Shown here: positions 44,357 to 54,431 of the stretch, piece by piece
How positions within the stretch are numbered: the stretch's first letter is position 1
Layout: each line of letters begins with the position of its first letter
Source: Dolomedes plantarius
Lineage: Eukaryota > Arthropoda > Arachnida > Araneae > Dolomedidae
Direction: 5' to 3'
NCBI GenBank assembly: GCA_907164885.2
Contig: OU015501.1
Coordinates: 19,358,631 to 19,422,630, forward strand
DNA: 64,000 nt
Program-made: the position numbers and the translations under genes
The notes under the pieces: generated by a model
The model's database searches: none
What the model was told of the DNA's origin: nothing
The model's input: only the letters and a program-made list of their open reading frames with translations

Positions 44357-45664
44357 CAGAGGCTGTTCGCACATTTTTTAGACGATTTTGGTAAGCGGTA
44401 ATAAAAAATCGTTTGCTGCAAAAGAAATAATTGCAATTGTACTATGTTTTTTAAAAGTCAAAATTATCGTCTGCGGCTTGAAAGTTTTGTTTTTATTCAA
44501 AATGGCGTTTTTAACAAAGCAGTGGTTCGAAGACTACATTTATGCTCTTTCCGAAGAGAAATATGCATACTCCGTTATCCAAAAACGATGTGAGAGTCAT
44601 GGTTTTGTGATATCTAAAGCGTCGATAGGTAATATCGTCAACAAGAAAGGAAAAAAACGTCAAATTGGAGCCTCAAGTGGGACGAAAATTCCAAACAAGT
44701 ATACAAGGAAAAAACGGACATCTTCGACTATTGCAAAGGTACGTTGTTTAATGTTAAAAGAAAATTCCCCTAGTCAAAGGACAGTTGCAAAATCAATAAA
44801 ATACTCGGTGTCCACTGTAAAAAAAAAATGATAAACTTTGATTTAAATCTTAAGAAAGCGAAAAAACGCAATGTGCATCGGCTTCTTCCAAATCATATCG
44901 CTGAACGCAGGACACGCTGCAGAATTCTATATGAGAAACACTTATCCAAAGAAAAATGGAAAACAATTGTCACAAAAGATGAATCATGGGTGTATTTAAA
45001 TGATTGCAACAAAAAAAGAGCCATTTATTATCACAAAAGGGGAGAAAAAAATTTAAGTACATGGTTCAAAAAATCGAAAGAAAGTTTTTTCTAAGGGATT
45101 CATGATTGTTGCTGGTTTTTCTTATAATGGCAAGTTAAAAATAAAGAGAGTGGGAAAAAAAAGTCAAGATTAACTCCAAATACTATCAGGAACATATTTT
45201 ATCGTCAATTTTTCTGAATGAAATGCCATCGCTTTACCCACAGTGCCATCAATCTGTGAGACTCCATCAGAACAAAGCTAGCAGTCATACATCAAAATCC
45301 ACTGTAAATTTCCTAAAATAAATGGAAAAAAAAAACTGTTATCAAAGCCATATCCTTCACTGATAGCCCTACTAAATCTCCCTATGTATCACCTATGGAT
45401 TTTTGTGCTTCCGGACTTTTAAAATCTGCATTATCCAAACGTCGTCCCAAAACACTTACAGGAATCTGGAAAGCTGTTCATTAGGAATGGGATAGAATAC
45501 CTCTTCTGACACTTCAAAAGGCATTATTATCCTGGAAATTGCGGTGTCGAAAGATAGTTCAGAATAAGGGATGTCAAATAGAACATTTAAAACACAAGAA
45601 TTTTATGTAATTTAGTTTTGTGAATACAATATACATCGTCTAAAAAATGTGTGAACAGCCTCTG
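44357..45664 (+). mobile_element. Tc1/mariner element inserted in the right palindrome arm
   Basis: The TIRs begin CAGAGGCTGTTCGCACATTT and extend about 30 bp with one mismatch (CAGAGGCTGTTCACACATTT at the right end). TA sits at 44355-44356 and 45665-45666. The 1308-bp size is normal for the superfamily. The left arm lacks it at the matching place (39955-39961) and shows an extra short sequence there instead. See findings. Confidence 0.92.
44502..45610 (+). pseudogene. Broken mariner-like transposase
   Basis: From the ATG at 44502 (MAFLTKQWFEDYIYAL) the N-terminal helix-turn-helix region reads to 44831, where a frame change occurs. A second frame (44828-45094) carries TKDESWVYL, the first catalytic Asp. 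A third frame carries HQNKASSHTSK (the second Asp appears as Asn) and SPMDFCASGLLKSAL, where the third acidic residue lies. At least two frame changes plus the D-to-N substitution mean no active enzyme. The Asp-type third residue points to the mariner-like DDxD branch rather than Tc1 DD34E. Confidence 0.82.
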
Positions 45665-46290
45665 TATTTTCAAATTATTTCAAAGTGCAATGTTGTATAT
45701 CTGATGGTAGTGACAAAAACAAGTAAGTTAATAATACATTTTAAGTAAGAATTTGACCTAAAATATTTAAAGTTGTAAAAATATACCCCGTTACCTTTCA
45801 CATAATATTATTTCAAAGTCTGAATCATAGGTTTTTTATAATTATTTTTGTAAATTAATTCTAGTAAATTCTTTACAATATTCTCTCTTTTATACCTTAT
45901 AATACAATCTACTGACATGTAATGCTAGCTGATTGGTACTAGTCAAAAGTCAAACTAGTCAGCTAACGTTACATTTTCAGGTTTGAATCCCAGCAAAAAT
46001 AAGTTGCAAAAATATACCCCATAATCAAGGTAAGTTTAAATGGTAGTTATTTTATATATACTAAATGTTTCAATGCTTTAAAATATATATCTAAATTATA
46101 TTATATTGCAAAGTTATATTATTAAGAAAATTAAAGATATTTTAAATTTAACATCTGTGGTAAATAATTTTATATCTAAAAGTTCTTCAAAGTTACTATT
46201 TTCAAATTATTTCGAAGTGCAATGTTATATATCTGACGCGGTAGTGGGAAAAACAATCTGACAATATGTTTTATTTTTGTATATGTTTTC

Positions 46291-46764
46291 TTATTCTTTA
46301 CAAAGGGTACCCTTAAGTTTATATGTAAGTTTATATGTACGTTTCTGTGGAAACAGACAATCCAAAACTTTTTCACTTACAGTCATAGAACATTCCTTTA
46401 ACTTTTTACATCTGATTGTGTATAATCGTAACAAAATCATCCTAATTCTGCCATATTTGATATTTTTACGTTGTAACATTTTCTTAAGTGTAAATAATTT
46501 AAGACTATTCCTTTGCTGGCCAGAAATAATTAAAATATTATCATTAAAATGCCTGGACTTATTAACTTTAAGATTATCAAGGTTATGTGTTAAAGAGTTC
46601 CACATATAAGGTGTTATGGTAACGCTATTTTTTTGGCGGACGTGCATAATCATCTTTGGTTTCTTATCTCCGTATATGTATCCGTGTATTGTCCAAGAAA
46701 AACACCACACACACACAAAAATTTTATCTACAATACTGAAAAAAAAATTGTTAAATTGTCTATA
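46291..46764 (-). CDS. Uncharacterised ORF, right-arm copy
   Basis: This is the inverse duplicate of the 38857-39330 frame, identical over the 141 codons compared (46291-46716). The splice-acceptor-like T-rich tract ending in AG is also kept, just upstream near 46736. Identity may reflect recent duplication or gene conversion between arms rather than selection. Confidence 0.35.
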   Translation of the reverse strand, partial: YRQFNNFFFSIVDKIFVCVWCFSWTIHGYIYGDKKPKMIMHVRQKNSVTITPYMWNSLTHNLDNLKVNKSRHFNDNILIISGQQRNSLKLFTLKKMLQRKNIKYGRIRMILLRLYTIRCKKLKECSMTVSEKVLDCLFPQKRTYKLTYKLKGTLCKE

Positions 46765-48109
46765 CTAAAATATCCTTTCATTTTCTTAAATTCAGGTAAT
46801 TAAAAATTATAACAGAAACGTATGTTGTTCGTTCTCAGCACTAAATCTTGTCCAAGCTAACAATTTGTATATTACCAGCTGTGTAAACTCGTACAAATAA
46901 TGTTTTTTCAAGTGTTATATTGCTTTACTTATACATGCTTGATAGGAAGTTAATCGTTTATCAAGCAAGAGTTTGTTTTAAAAATAAGCATTGATGTTAC
47001 CACACTGCAATAATACCAATTTTCTGAAAATTCGTACTCAAATTTCCCCCGGTAACAAAGTAATAAAACGTCTGTTTACATCTAACATGTTTACCGATGT
47101 AAATTCTGTGTAATGATGCAACAACCAACTAATTCTATAAACTATACTTACCAAACATAATGTCTAATAGTATCAATATTTCGTCAGCACACACTCTCAT
47201 GTAAATGTCTAAAAATTCTGTTTAATTTTAACCCATTAACTGGTATAAACATATTTTTTTACACTTCATATTCATAATAATAAGTAAAATTAATAATTAT
47301 TTCATGTGTACAACATATCTATAATTTCTCATATATAGTACTATTAATTTTCTTTTACTTCAAAACATTATCAAAACATGATGCAATCATCCGAGCTTAA
47401 TGTTTATCATACTAATGCATCTACCCCCCTTGTTTTCGGGAAATAACAAGCGTTTACTTTTAAACTTTATATCGGACACAGTATACAATTTCACGTGTTT
47501 ACTCCTAAAATCTAAAATTTGTCATCTGTGATCCTACAAAACTTCCTTTTCCTTGGACATTGTAACACATCCTCTGATATTATCTAGTTCATAATCTTTG
47601 TAAACATATATCTCCCTTCCATCACAACTTCCTCTGAAATACTATCACTATATTTTACCCCGTACCATATTTTCACTAAATAAATATTTCTGTATTTGTT
47701 TCTTAGTTTTAATATATCGCTTTAATATTTATAAATAAAAAAAATCAATAAATTTATAGACGCTTTTTAAATACACTCAGAAATAATGGTAAATAAAACC
47801 AAATAAATATTATCTAATCCATACATTTATATACAGGAAATATATATCCGTCCATTCTGTAATATCCAATTGGTTTTCGTATCACTCGGCTTCAAATAAT
47901 TACGTATGAAGGAATACAGGAAAAATATTTCCAAAATAAAAAAGGAACGTACGAAAAAATCTAAAAATAAAAAATAGCGCGAGCAACCGTAAAGAAAAAA
48001 GTTGCTTGATGCAGACTAGAAAATTCAAGTACTACTAACTTGCACAAAACGACAGAGGTCTCCGTTGCCAAATTCCTAAAACTTTTTTCTTTTTCTTGTG
48101 TTGTTGCCA

Positions 48110-48450
48110 CTCCATGGTAACAAAAGTCCAAAACCACGTGTAAAAAGGTGTTGCCACTCCAAGATAACAAAACTTTTTTTTCAGAAACCCCCTGGGACAT
48201 TTCTTTCAATATTCAAAGCAGGAGGCTGACTCCTCAACTCTAACACACGTGGAAATTTCCTCGCGAAAAATTCTAAGTCCAGGGTAGTGACGGCATCGAT
48301 CACGTGACCCACCAAAGTCCAAAACCACGTGTAAAAAGTTGTTGCCACTCCAAGATAACAAAGCTTTTTTTCAGAACCCCCCTGGGACATTTCTTTCAAT
48401 ATTCAAAGCAGGAGGCTGACTCCTCAACTAACACACGTGGAAACTCTTCC
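48110..48450. repeat. Tandem duplication, right-arm counterpart of 29270-29620
   Basis: Two units share CCACGTGTAAAAAG, GTTGCCACTCCAAGATAACA and GCAGGAGGCTGACTCCTC. They match the left-arm pair in inverse order. Confidence 0.8.
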
Positions 48451-48464
48451 CGAAAAATTCTAAG

Positions 48465-48580
48465 TCCAGGGTAGTGACGTCATCGATCACGTGACTCCCG
48501 ACGTCATCCGTCACGTAACCCCATCCATCAATGTCACTCAGCCACGCCCCTCGGACAAGCCCATCTGCCGCTTATATGGG
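48465..48580 (-). promoter_or_regulatory. Cluster of E-box and CRE-like motifs (right arm)
   Basis: Inverse copy of the left-arm cluster: GTGACGTCATCGATCACGTG, GACGTCATCCGTCACG and GCTTATATGGGGGTG. One E-box has changed (CACGTAAC where the left arm has CACGTGAC). Promoter function is inferred only from motif density. Confidence 0.3.
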
Positions 48581-48612
48581 GGTGCATACTACTATTCCCC
48601 TAAACACAACTC

Positions 48613-49810
48613 AACACTGACCCTTACGTAATACTACTATTTTATTTCATTTTGGAAGCAGGAGCCCAACTACTCAACCCTACTCTGACTTCCCAGCACG
48701 TGGACGACTATGAACCAATCTTCCAAAAATTTCTAAGTCCCATTCCGAAACTAATATGTGTTGCCATTCCGTAAAAGATACACTTTTTACTACCCGCTGA
48801 AAAAGTAACGAAATAATATTTTTCAGCAGAAGGAACCCAACTACTCAACTCAACACTGACCCTTACGTAATACTACTATTTTATTTCATTTTGGAAGCAG
48901 GAGCCCAACTACTCAACCCTACTCTGACTTCCCAGCACGTGGACGACTATGAACCAATCTTCCAAAAATTTCTAAGTCCCATTCCGAAACTAATATGTGT
49001 TGCCATTCCGTAAAAGATACACTTTTTACTACCCGCTGAAAAAGTAACGAAATAATATTTTTTCAGCAGAAGGAACCCAACTACTCAACTCAACACTGAC
49101 CCTTACGTAATACTACTATTTTATTTCATTTTGGAAGCAGGAGCCCAACTACTCAACCCTACTCTGACTTCCCAGCACGTGGACGACTATGAACCAATCT
49201 TCCAAAAATTTCTAAGTCCCATTCCGAAACTAATATGTGTTGCCATTCCGTAAAAGATACACTTTTTACTACCCGCTGAAAAAGTAACGAAATAATATTT
49301 TTCAGCAGAAGGAACCCAACTACTCAACTCAACACTGACCCTTACGTAATACTACTATTTTATTTCATTTTGGAAGCAGGAGCCCAACTACTCAACCCTA
49401 CTCTGACTTCCCAGCACGTGGACGACTATGAACCAATCTTCCAAAAATTTCTAAGTCCCATTCCGAAACTAATATGTGTTGCCATTCCGTAAAAGATACA
49501 CTTTTTACTACCCGCTGAAAAAGTAACGAAATAATATTTTTTCAGCAGAAGGAACCCAACTACTCAACTCAACACTGACCCTTACGTAATACTACTATTT
49601 TATTTCATTTTGGAAGCAGGAGCCCAACTACTCAACCCTACTCTGACTTCCCAGCACGTGGACGACTATGAACCAATCTTCCAAAAATTTCTAAGTCCCA
49701 TTCTGAAACTAATATGTGTTGCCATTCCGTAAAAGATACACTTTTTACTACCCCCCTGAAAAAGTAACGAAATAATTTTTTTCAGCAGAAGGAACCCAAC
49801 TACTCAACTC
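48613..49810. repeat. Five-unit tandem array, period about 239 bp
   Basis: AACACTGACCCTTACGTAAT recurs at 48613, 48852, 49092, 49331 and 49571, giving spacings of 239-240 bp. Units are almost identical, differing mainly in A-run length after CGAAATAATA. Each contains CAGCACGTGGACGAC (an E-box) and TTACGTAA. The left palindrome arm has only about two shorter units at the matching place, so the array expanded, or contracted in the other arm, after the palindrome formed. Confidence 0.93.
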
Positions 49811-49937
49811 AACTCCGCCTGACGTCACTTCCGGTAACGTCACTTGGCCCCGCCCACTTTGATGACGTCACTTCCGTACCTATAGTGGCCTGTCTACTAC
49901 TTACATGCTATCCCACCCCGTAAGGAAAAAGTTAAAC
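49811..49937. repeat. Right terminal segment of the giant palindrome
   Basis: It contains three CRE-like sites (CTGACGTCACTT, GTAACGTCACTT, GATGACGTCACTT). The left end (28643-28690) has only two. The missing piece lies between direct repeats of GTCACTT, consistent with slippage or unequal recombination in the left arm. Confidence 0.75.
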
Positions 49938-50538
49938 GCCTCTCTACACCCTATGATCTTCATTGATGTAGTGTTACTCCTCTCCTCTCTCAGTGGTATT
50001 CTCCTCTCCTTAGTGGTATTCACTCTGTGAGGTAAACATCTGCGACGTGTCTTCGAATTCTCCACACCCCTCCTACTGCACTCAATACTGCGTCAGTCCT
50101 CTTATCTTTCTTAAACTATCCACTTTACTTTCCGCTTTGTCTTTTCATTTTCCTTTATTTTCTAAACAAGTGAAAGACAGGATTTCGTTTAATAAATGGT
50201 AGATATTACCTTTAGAGGAAAATGAACTTCAAAATATCGTAGTTTGACTTTAGTAACCGATTTGCGATACAATTAAAATTTTTTAATTGTGGCTGTACTT
50301 TCAAGTTTATAAAATTTCAAGGAGTAAACGATATTTTAGATCAGCCTCCCCACACGCTTCCAAACATTTTCTAAAATCCATCAGAATTCATAAATTTTGA
50401 AAAATACTCAATTGAAAACTCTGCAGCGTAGAGTCATTAACTGGAAATCAAAGTCCTTGGGTATTCTTTAAATCTCTGAGGGAATGTCTTTTTCCCCCCT
50501 CCATTATGAGTTACACATTTTTTTCTCGGTGTGACTTA
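49938..50538. other. Non-coding DNA
   Basis: A pyrimidine-rich stretch with repeated TCTCCTCTC and AGTGGTATTC (about 49976-50030) is followed by AT-rich DNA. No gene is seen. Confidence 0.5.
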
Positions 50539-50708
50539 GGGCCTGTTCACATAGAATCCGTCAGGGTCAGCGTTACTCGTTTTGAAATATATTTAACCAA
50601 TTACAAACCTCCAAACGATTAGCCACGAAATTGTTGAAGTCTGTGATTGGTTTAAAATATGTCAATACGAGTGACGCTGACGCTGATGGATTCTATGTGA
50701 ACAGGCCC
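50539..50708. mobile_element. Harbinger-like MITE, copy 1 of a local cluster
   Basis: It starts GGGCCTGTTCACATAGAATC and ends with the exact inverse. TTA lies on both sides (50536-50538 and 50709-50711), the 3-bp target duplication expected for Harbinger/Tourist elements. The 170-bp interior is itself largely self-complementary (GTCAGCGTTACTCG near one end, its inverse near the other). Confidence 0.85.
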
Positions 50709-50711
50709 TTA

Positions 50712-50890
50712 GGCCTTATTCACATTGCTTCCGGAGCGCCAGAGATAAATATTAAAACCAGTCACAGAGCTCAACGCAATGACGTCATCCGTTGAAGTTT
50801 ACTCAAATTCAATGCTGACGGATGACACAAAGACCCCATAATTCGCCAAAACAGTCACAGATCATGTCAACAGTCTCAGTGCCAATAAAG
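50712..50890. repeat. Possible truncated MITE-like sequence
   Basis: GGCCTTATTCACATTGCTTCC follows directly on the TTA of the preceding MITE and resembles its end motif. I cannot find a matching inverted end. It may be a relic or simply unrelated sequence. Confidence 0.3.
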
Positions 50891-50899
50891 GAACGCCAA

Positions 50900-51074
50900 G
50901 GGCCTGTTCACATAGAATCCGTCAGCGTTAGCGTTACTCGTATTGACATATTTTAAACCAATCACAGGCCTTAAAAATTTCGTTGCTAATAGTTTGAGGT
51001 TTGCAGTTGCTTAAATATATTTCAATGCGAGTAACGCTGACGCTGACGCTGACGGAATCTATGTGAACAGGCCC
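50900..51074. mobile_element. Harbinger-like MITE, copy 2
   Basis: It has the same GGGCCTGTTCACATAGAATC terminus and its inverse. CAA is on the left and TAA on the right, so the target duplication has one mismatch. The interior CGTCAGCGTTAGCGTTACTCG is related to copy 1 and to the copy at 10699-10936. Confidence 0.82.
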
Positions 51075-51077
51075 TAA

Positions 51078-51268
51078 GGGCCTGTTCACATAGGAGTCCG
51101 TTGCGTTGCGTTAAGGAAAATATGACGTTGAGATGAAAATAAACCAATCATAGGAGTTAAAAATTTCATTGCTAATCGTTTGGAGGCATATGATTGGTTA
51201 ATTTTCGTCTCAACGTCATCTTTCCCTTAACGCAACGCAACGCAACGGACTCCTATGTGAACAGGCCC
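51078..51268. mobile_element. Harbinger-like MITE, copy 3 (variant subfamily)
   Basis: It lies three bases (TAA) after copy 2. The termini GGGCCTGTTCACATAGGAGT and its inverse share the first 16 bases with the other copies, but the interior motif (TCCGTTGCGTTGCGTTAAGG) differs, marking another subfamily with the same ends. TTA follows on the right. Confidence 0.82.
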
Positions 51269-51271
51269 TTA

Positions 51272-51842
51272 GGTATGCTACATCGGCAAAAGACTTTAAA
51301 TATGAGAACAACTCACTGATCAATTTTAAATTTTAAGATTTTTTTCTCATAGAGAGCTGAAACAAAAAAAATGTATGATTCAATCAAGTCTCTAAACACG
51401 ATTACTATTCACCTTAGAAGACTTTTGTTTTTATATTAGCTTAAAATTTTCCAAATTCCCATTTTGGATGTCTGTAAGATATTTTTTTATGAAAGAAAAA
51501 TACATTGTAGACATCCAAAAAGGAATTACCTCTTTTTTCAAGCGATTGTTTTAATTTTATACATACAGCGTGAACTGACTACGTCGCTGCTTGCCACTGT
51601 TTTGACCTTGAAAAAGTGTACAAAAGTTTGAAGTCTCGCAGTGCATTTCCATATTCAATTGAACTTTTGGTTCGAATACAGCAAAATGAAATCACATGCC
51701 AACGACAAGGAGGGTTGGTTGGTTGAGATCACCACGGTCATCTTTTTACAACACTATGTCTAGACAGACCGGAATCTGAAGTTTAAAGACGACTTCGCAC
51801 GGCTACAGAGATCCATGTCAACGGCGGAACTCGAACCCTATA
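51272..51842. other. Non-coding DNA with a possible SINE tail
   Basis: About 51715-51842 on the minus strand reads GGGTTCGAGTTCCGCC, which is B-box-like, and continues after the Tc1 insertion at 53352-53385 with GGTTGTGGTTGAGGGCATA, which could hold an A-box. A tRNA-derived SINE split by the Tc1 element is possible but unproven. Confidence 0.35.
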
Positions 51843-51844
51843 TA

Positions 51845-53349
51845 CACTGGTTTACAAAAATTAAGGAAAAGTCACAAAAATAGCGATTACTCAAAACATT
51901 ACGTGTAGAATTTAATGATACTTATACACATTATACAACACATAGGTAGGTATAAAATAGCATAAAAAGAAATCGCCAGACAATTTTGGTGTTATAGAAA
52001 CTAGAATATGTATACAATGAACAAATCGGATGTATCAGTTTGGTATAGAAAAAGTACCTTTAATATGGCGTGTGATCTCCCCGAGAAGCAATACAGCACA
52101 TACAGCGATGTGTGATGCTGTCAATTATGCGATCTATGAGTTCGGTAGAAAGTGAGAGCCATTGCTCTTGAAAAACAGTTGAAAGCGTGGCTAGGGTCCT
52201 AGGAGGAGGATTGAGAGAAGTTATACGTCGTCCTAAAGCGTCCCACACATGTTTGATAGGATTCAGGTCCGGTGATCGAGCTGGCCACTCCATGCGCTGA
52301 ATTGTTTCCTGGCCAAGATAAGCATCCACGATACGAGCCCTGTGCGGTCCCGCGTTATCGTCCTGTAGCACGAAAGCATCATCTATTGCCCCGGCATATG
52401 GGCGCACATGAGCATCAAGGATATCATCTCTATAGGTGTGAGCATTCACATTTCCACGGGGAAAGACATGGAGGTCTGTGCGTCCACCCAAAGAGATACC
52501 ACCCCAAACACAGACACTGCCTGATCCGTATGCATCTCTATCACGGATGTGTGATGGATGAAAACGAGTTCCAGGTTCTCTCCAAATCAAAACACGCCTA
52601 CTATCGCTTTGGAGGCTAAACCTGGACTCATTCGTAAAGAGAACAGCCCTCCATTGATCACGCTTCCAGTGGACATGTTGACGTGCCCACTGCAAACGTT
52701 CCCACCTATGGCGTGACGTGAGCGGGACTCAAATGGCTGGTCGCCTCACAAAAAGACCACCTTTATGAAGCCATCTACGTACGGTTGACGTTGATACCAA
52801 CCTTCCAGAGCTTGCAGCGAGGGAGGATCTGCAGACGGAGCTTGCAGACGGAGTTCCGGTTCTATTCCTTCTTGCGCATAATGAAAATTGTCGGTCATCG
52901 GCACCCGTCGTAGCGTATGGCCGTCCTTGGCTGAACCTCCTGGATGCCGAATCCGTGGTTAGAAATTGTTGCCAAAGTCTATGAACCACAGACGGACTCC
53001 CAATAAGCCATCTGGCCCCTTCTGTCTGACTTTATCCTGCCTCTAGTTTCCCAATAGCTCGCCATCGTAGTTCTTCGGTAAAATGATGCCTGGAGGTTAT
53101 TGTTACAATTTGGTTACGCCAGATGTCTAATCTCAGCCTCGCAGCGACAACTGTCGCCTTGCTCTGAAACATGCACTTTCATGCTCCTCGCAAATAACGT
53201 ATTCCGACTGCAGCGTCACTATTTTACATAATGTAGTATTGTTCAGCACCTTTTACTTAACAACATATTCAAATTTTAAACAGATCGGCCTAGTTTTGAA
53301 CCTGTTGTCCCTCTTTTTGTGATTTTTCCTTAATTTTTGATAACTAGTG
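51845..53349 (-). mobile_element. Tc1-like DNA transposon, inactive
   Basis: The ends CACTGGTTTACAAAAATTAA and the inverse of the right end (CACTAGTTATCAAAAATTAA) are a diverged TIR of about 37 bp. TA flanks both sides (51843-51844 and 53350-53351). The 1505 bp hold a single decayed transposase gene on the minus strand. Confidence 0.9.
52060..53100 (-). pseudogene. Tc1-type transposase pseudogene with mutated catalytic residues
   Basis: Reading on the minus strand: the N-terminal helix-turn-helix region near 53000-53090 (RHHFTEELRWRAIGKLEAG) is cut by a stop. A second block (52729-52989, VHRLWQQFLTTDSASRR, then STSTVRRWLHKGGL) gives the rest of the DNA-binding domain. The catalytic domain is one open block (52060-52695). 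The first catalytic acid is Asn (FTNESRF instead of D), the second Asp is kept (LQDDNAGPH), and the third acid is Lys (DLNPIKHVWD instead of E). Two of three catalytic residues are gone. The C-terminus ends in the family-typical way near RGDHTPY. Confidence 0.9.
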
Positions 53350-53819
53350 TATATGCCCTCAACCACAACCGTCTGTTTTTGAAGTCCTCGCCTCAGCAAT
53401 CGAAGATCTTATAGAAGATATATTACTTGTGATATAGCTTCAGAAACTTTTGTTTCATTTTTTTCTGTAGTGGCTACTGAATACTGTAGGATGAATGAAA
53501 CTTGTTTTTTTTTTTAATAACTGATCACGATTGCAAAGCCTAAAGGCTAATAAATTTGTAATATTTCCTACTGCACTTTGATTATAGATGTATTCCTCAA
53601 ACTGAGACTATTTTTTCCGCCTTATATTGAACTAGCTTACCCGGCAATGCTTCGCTATTGCTCGATTTGAGTATATACATGTAGATTAAATGAACCTAAT
53701 TGAAAGTTTGATATCAATTATTGTATTTAGTTGAAAGTAGATATTTACACACACATTATAATTTTTATGTTTCAGATTACATAAATTCTAATTACTGTTT
53801 TATTCAATTTTATGTTCAT

Positions 53820-54239
53820 TGCAATGCTCTTGGATATGCAATGTTTTCGGTGATTCCATTTGGCATACATACAAACGAATCCCTTGGTTTACTAACACGG
53901 GAGCATGCAACATTGCCCATCAGGAAAACATGGATTCTCGAAATTCAATTCACATACTCGCAATGCCCACCTTGTGATTTGTTTATCGTTATTCCAAAAG
54001 CCAGTTTAATTGAAATTGCAATCATTTGAATTGAATTGCATATCTGTTCGTATCATTGATATACGTAGTATTAGCACCTCCTCTCCTTTGAATTTACCAC
54101 TTAAAATTGTTGCTTTAATTGCATTGTTTAATAAACTCTTGACTGCCAATCTGGTACCATTGCAAAGACGGGGTGTGTCAATGTTTCTAAGAAGAATGAT
54201 AGGAACGTAAACCTTCAGATTAATGTTGTGTGGTAGCAA
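53820..54239 (-). pseudogene. Helitron Pif1-like helicase, C-terminal fragment
   Basis: The minus-strand frame from 54239 gives PIILLRNIDTPRLCNGTRL, the conserved block of Helitron helicases. Downstream in shifting frames come FKRLQF, a degraded TINKSQG-like motif, VCELNFENPCF and a final RDSFVCMPNG block. Several stops and frame changes are present. The Rep domain and the Walker motifs are missing. Confidence 0.82.
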
Positions 54240-54286
54240 TCCAGATAAATCAAGTGAATTTAATAATTCAGTTGGAAAATTTACTG

Positions 54287-54431
54287 CAGTGACGCACCCA
54301 GGATTTAATCTTGTGGGGGGGGGGAGTTTAACGGATAAAAATATTTATAATGCAAAATCAATATTCATAATGCAATTCCTATTTCTTTGGGGGGGGAGGT
54401 TCCCTTGGCCTACCCCCTGGGTGCACCACTG
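54287..54431. mobile_element. Short hAT MITE nested in the Helitron remnant
   Basis: The ends CAGTGACGCACCCAGG and CCTGGGTGCACCACTG are flanked by perfect 8-bp duplications ATTTACTG (54279-54286 and 54432-54439). This 145-bp copy belongs to the same family as 4797-4971, sharing GGATAAAAATATTTATAATG and the G-rich arms. Confidence 0.9.

Larger units (their letters stand above)
42951..49937 (-). repeat. Right arm of the giant palindrome
   Basis: This is the inverse of the left arm. It contains one arm-specific mariner insertion at 44357-45664 and an expanded tandem array at about 48613-49810. It preserves empty target sites for the BEL-containing stack (near 49903), the gypsy element (near 47658) and the Mutator-like element (near 44290). 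These junctions independently prove the insertion boundaries drawn for the left arm. Confidence 0.9.

Noticed and set aside
48613..49810. CRISPR array
   Set aside because: Units of about 239 bp are repeated whole with no unique spacers, and the sequence is eukaryotic. It is a tandem satellite.
21749..49937. Palindrome as an assembly or missed-adapter artefact
   Set aside because: Each arm has insertions with target duplications that the other lacks, and copy numbers of tandem units differ.
21749..49937. Polinton/Maverick element
   Set aside because: Long inverted ends could suggest it, but there is no DNA polymerase B, retroviral-type integrase, ATPase or capsid gene in the arms outside the later LTR insertions.
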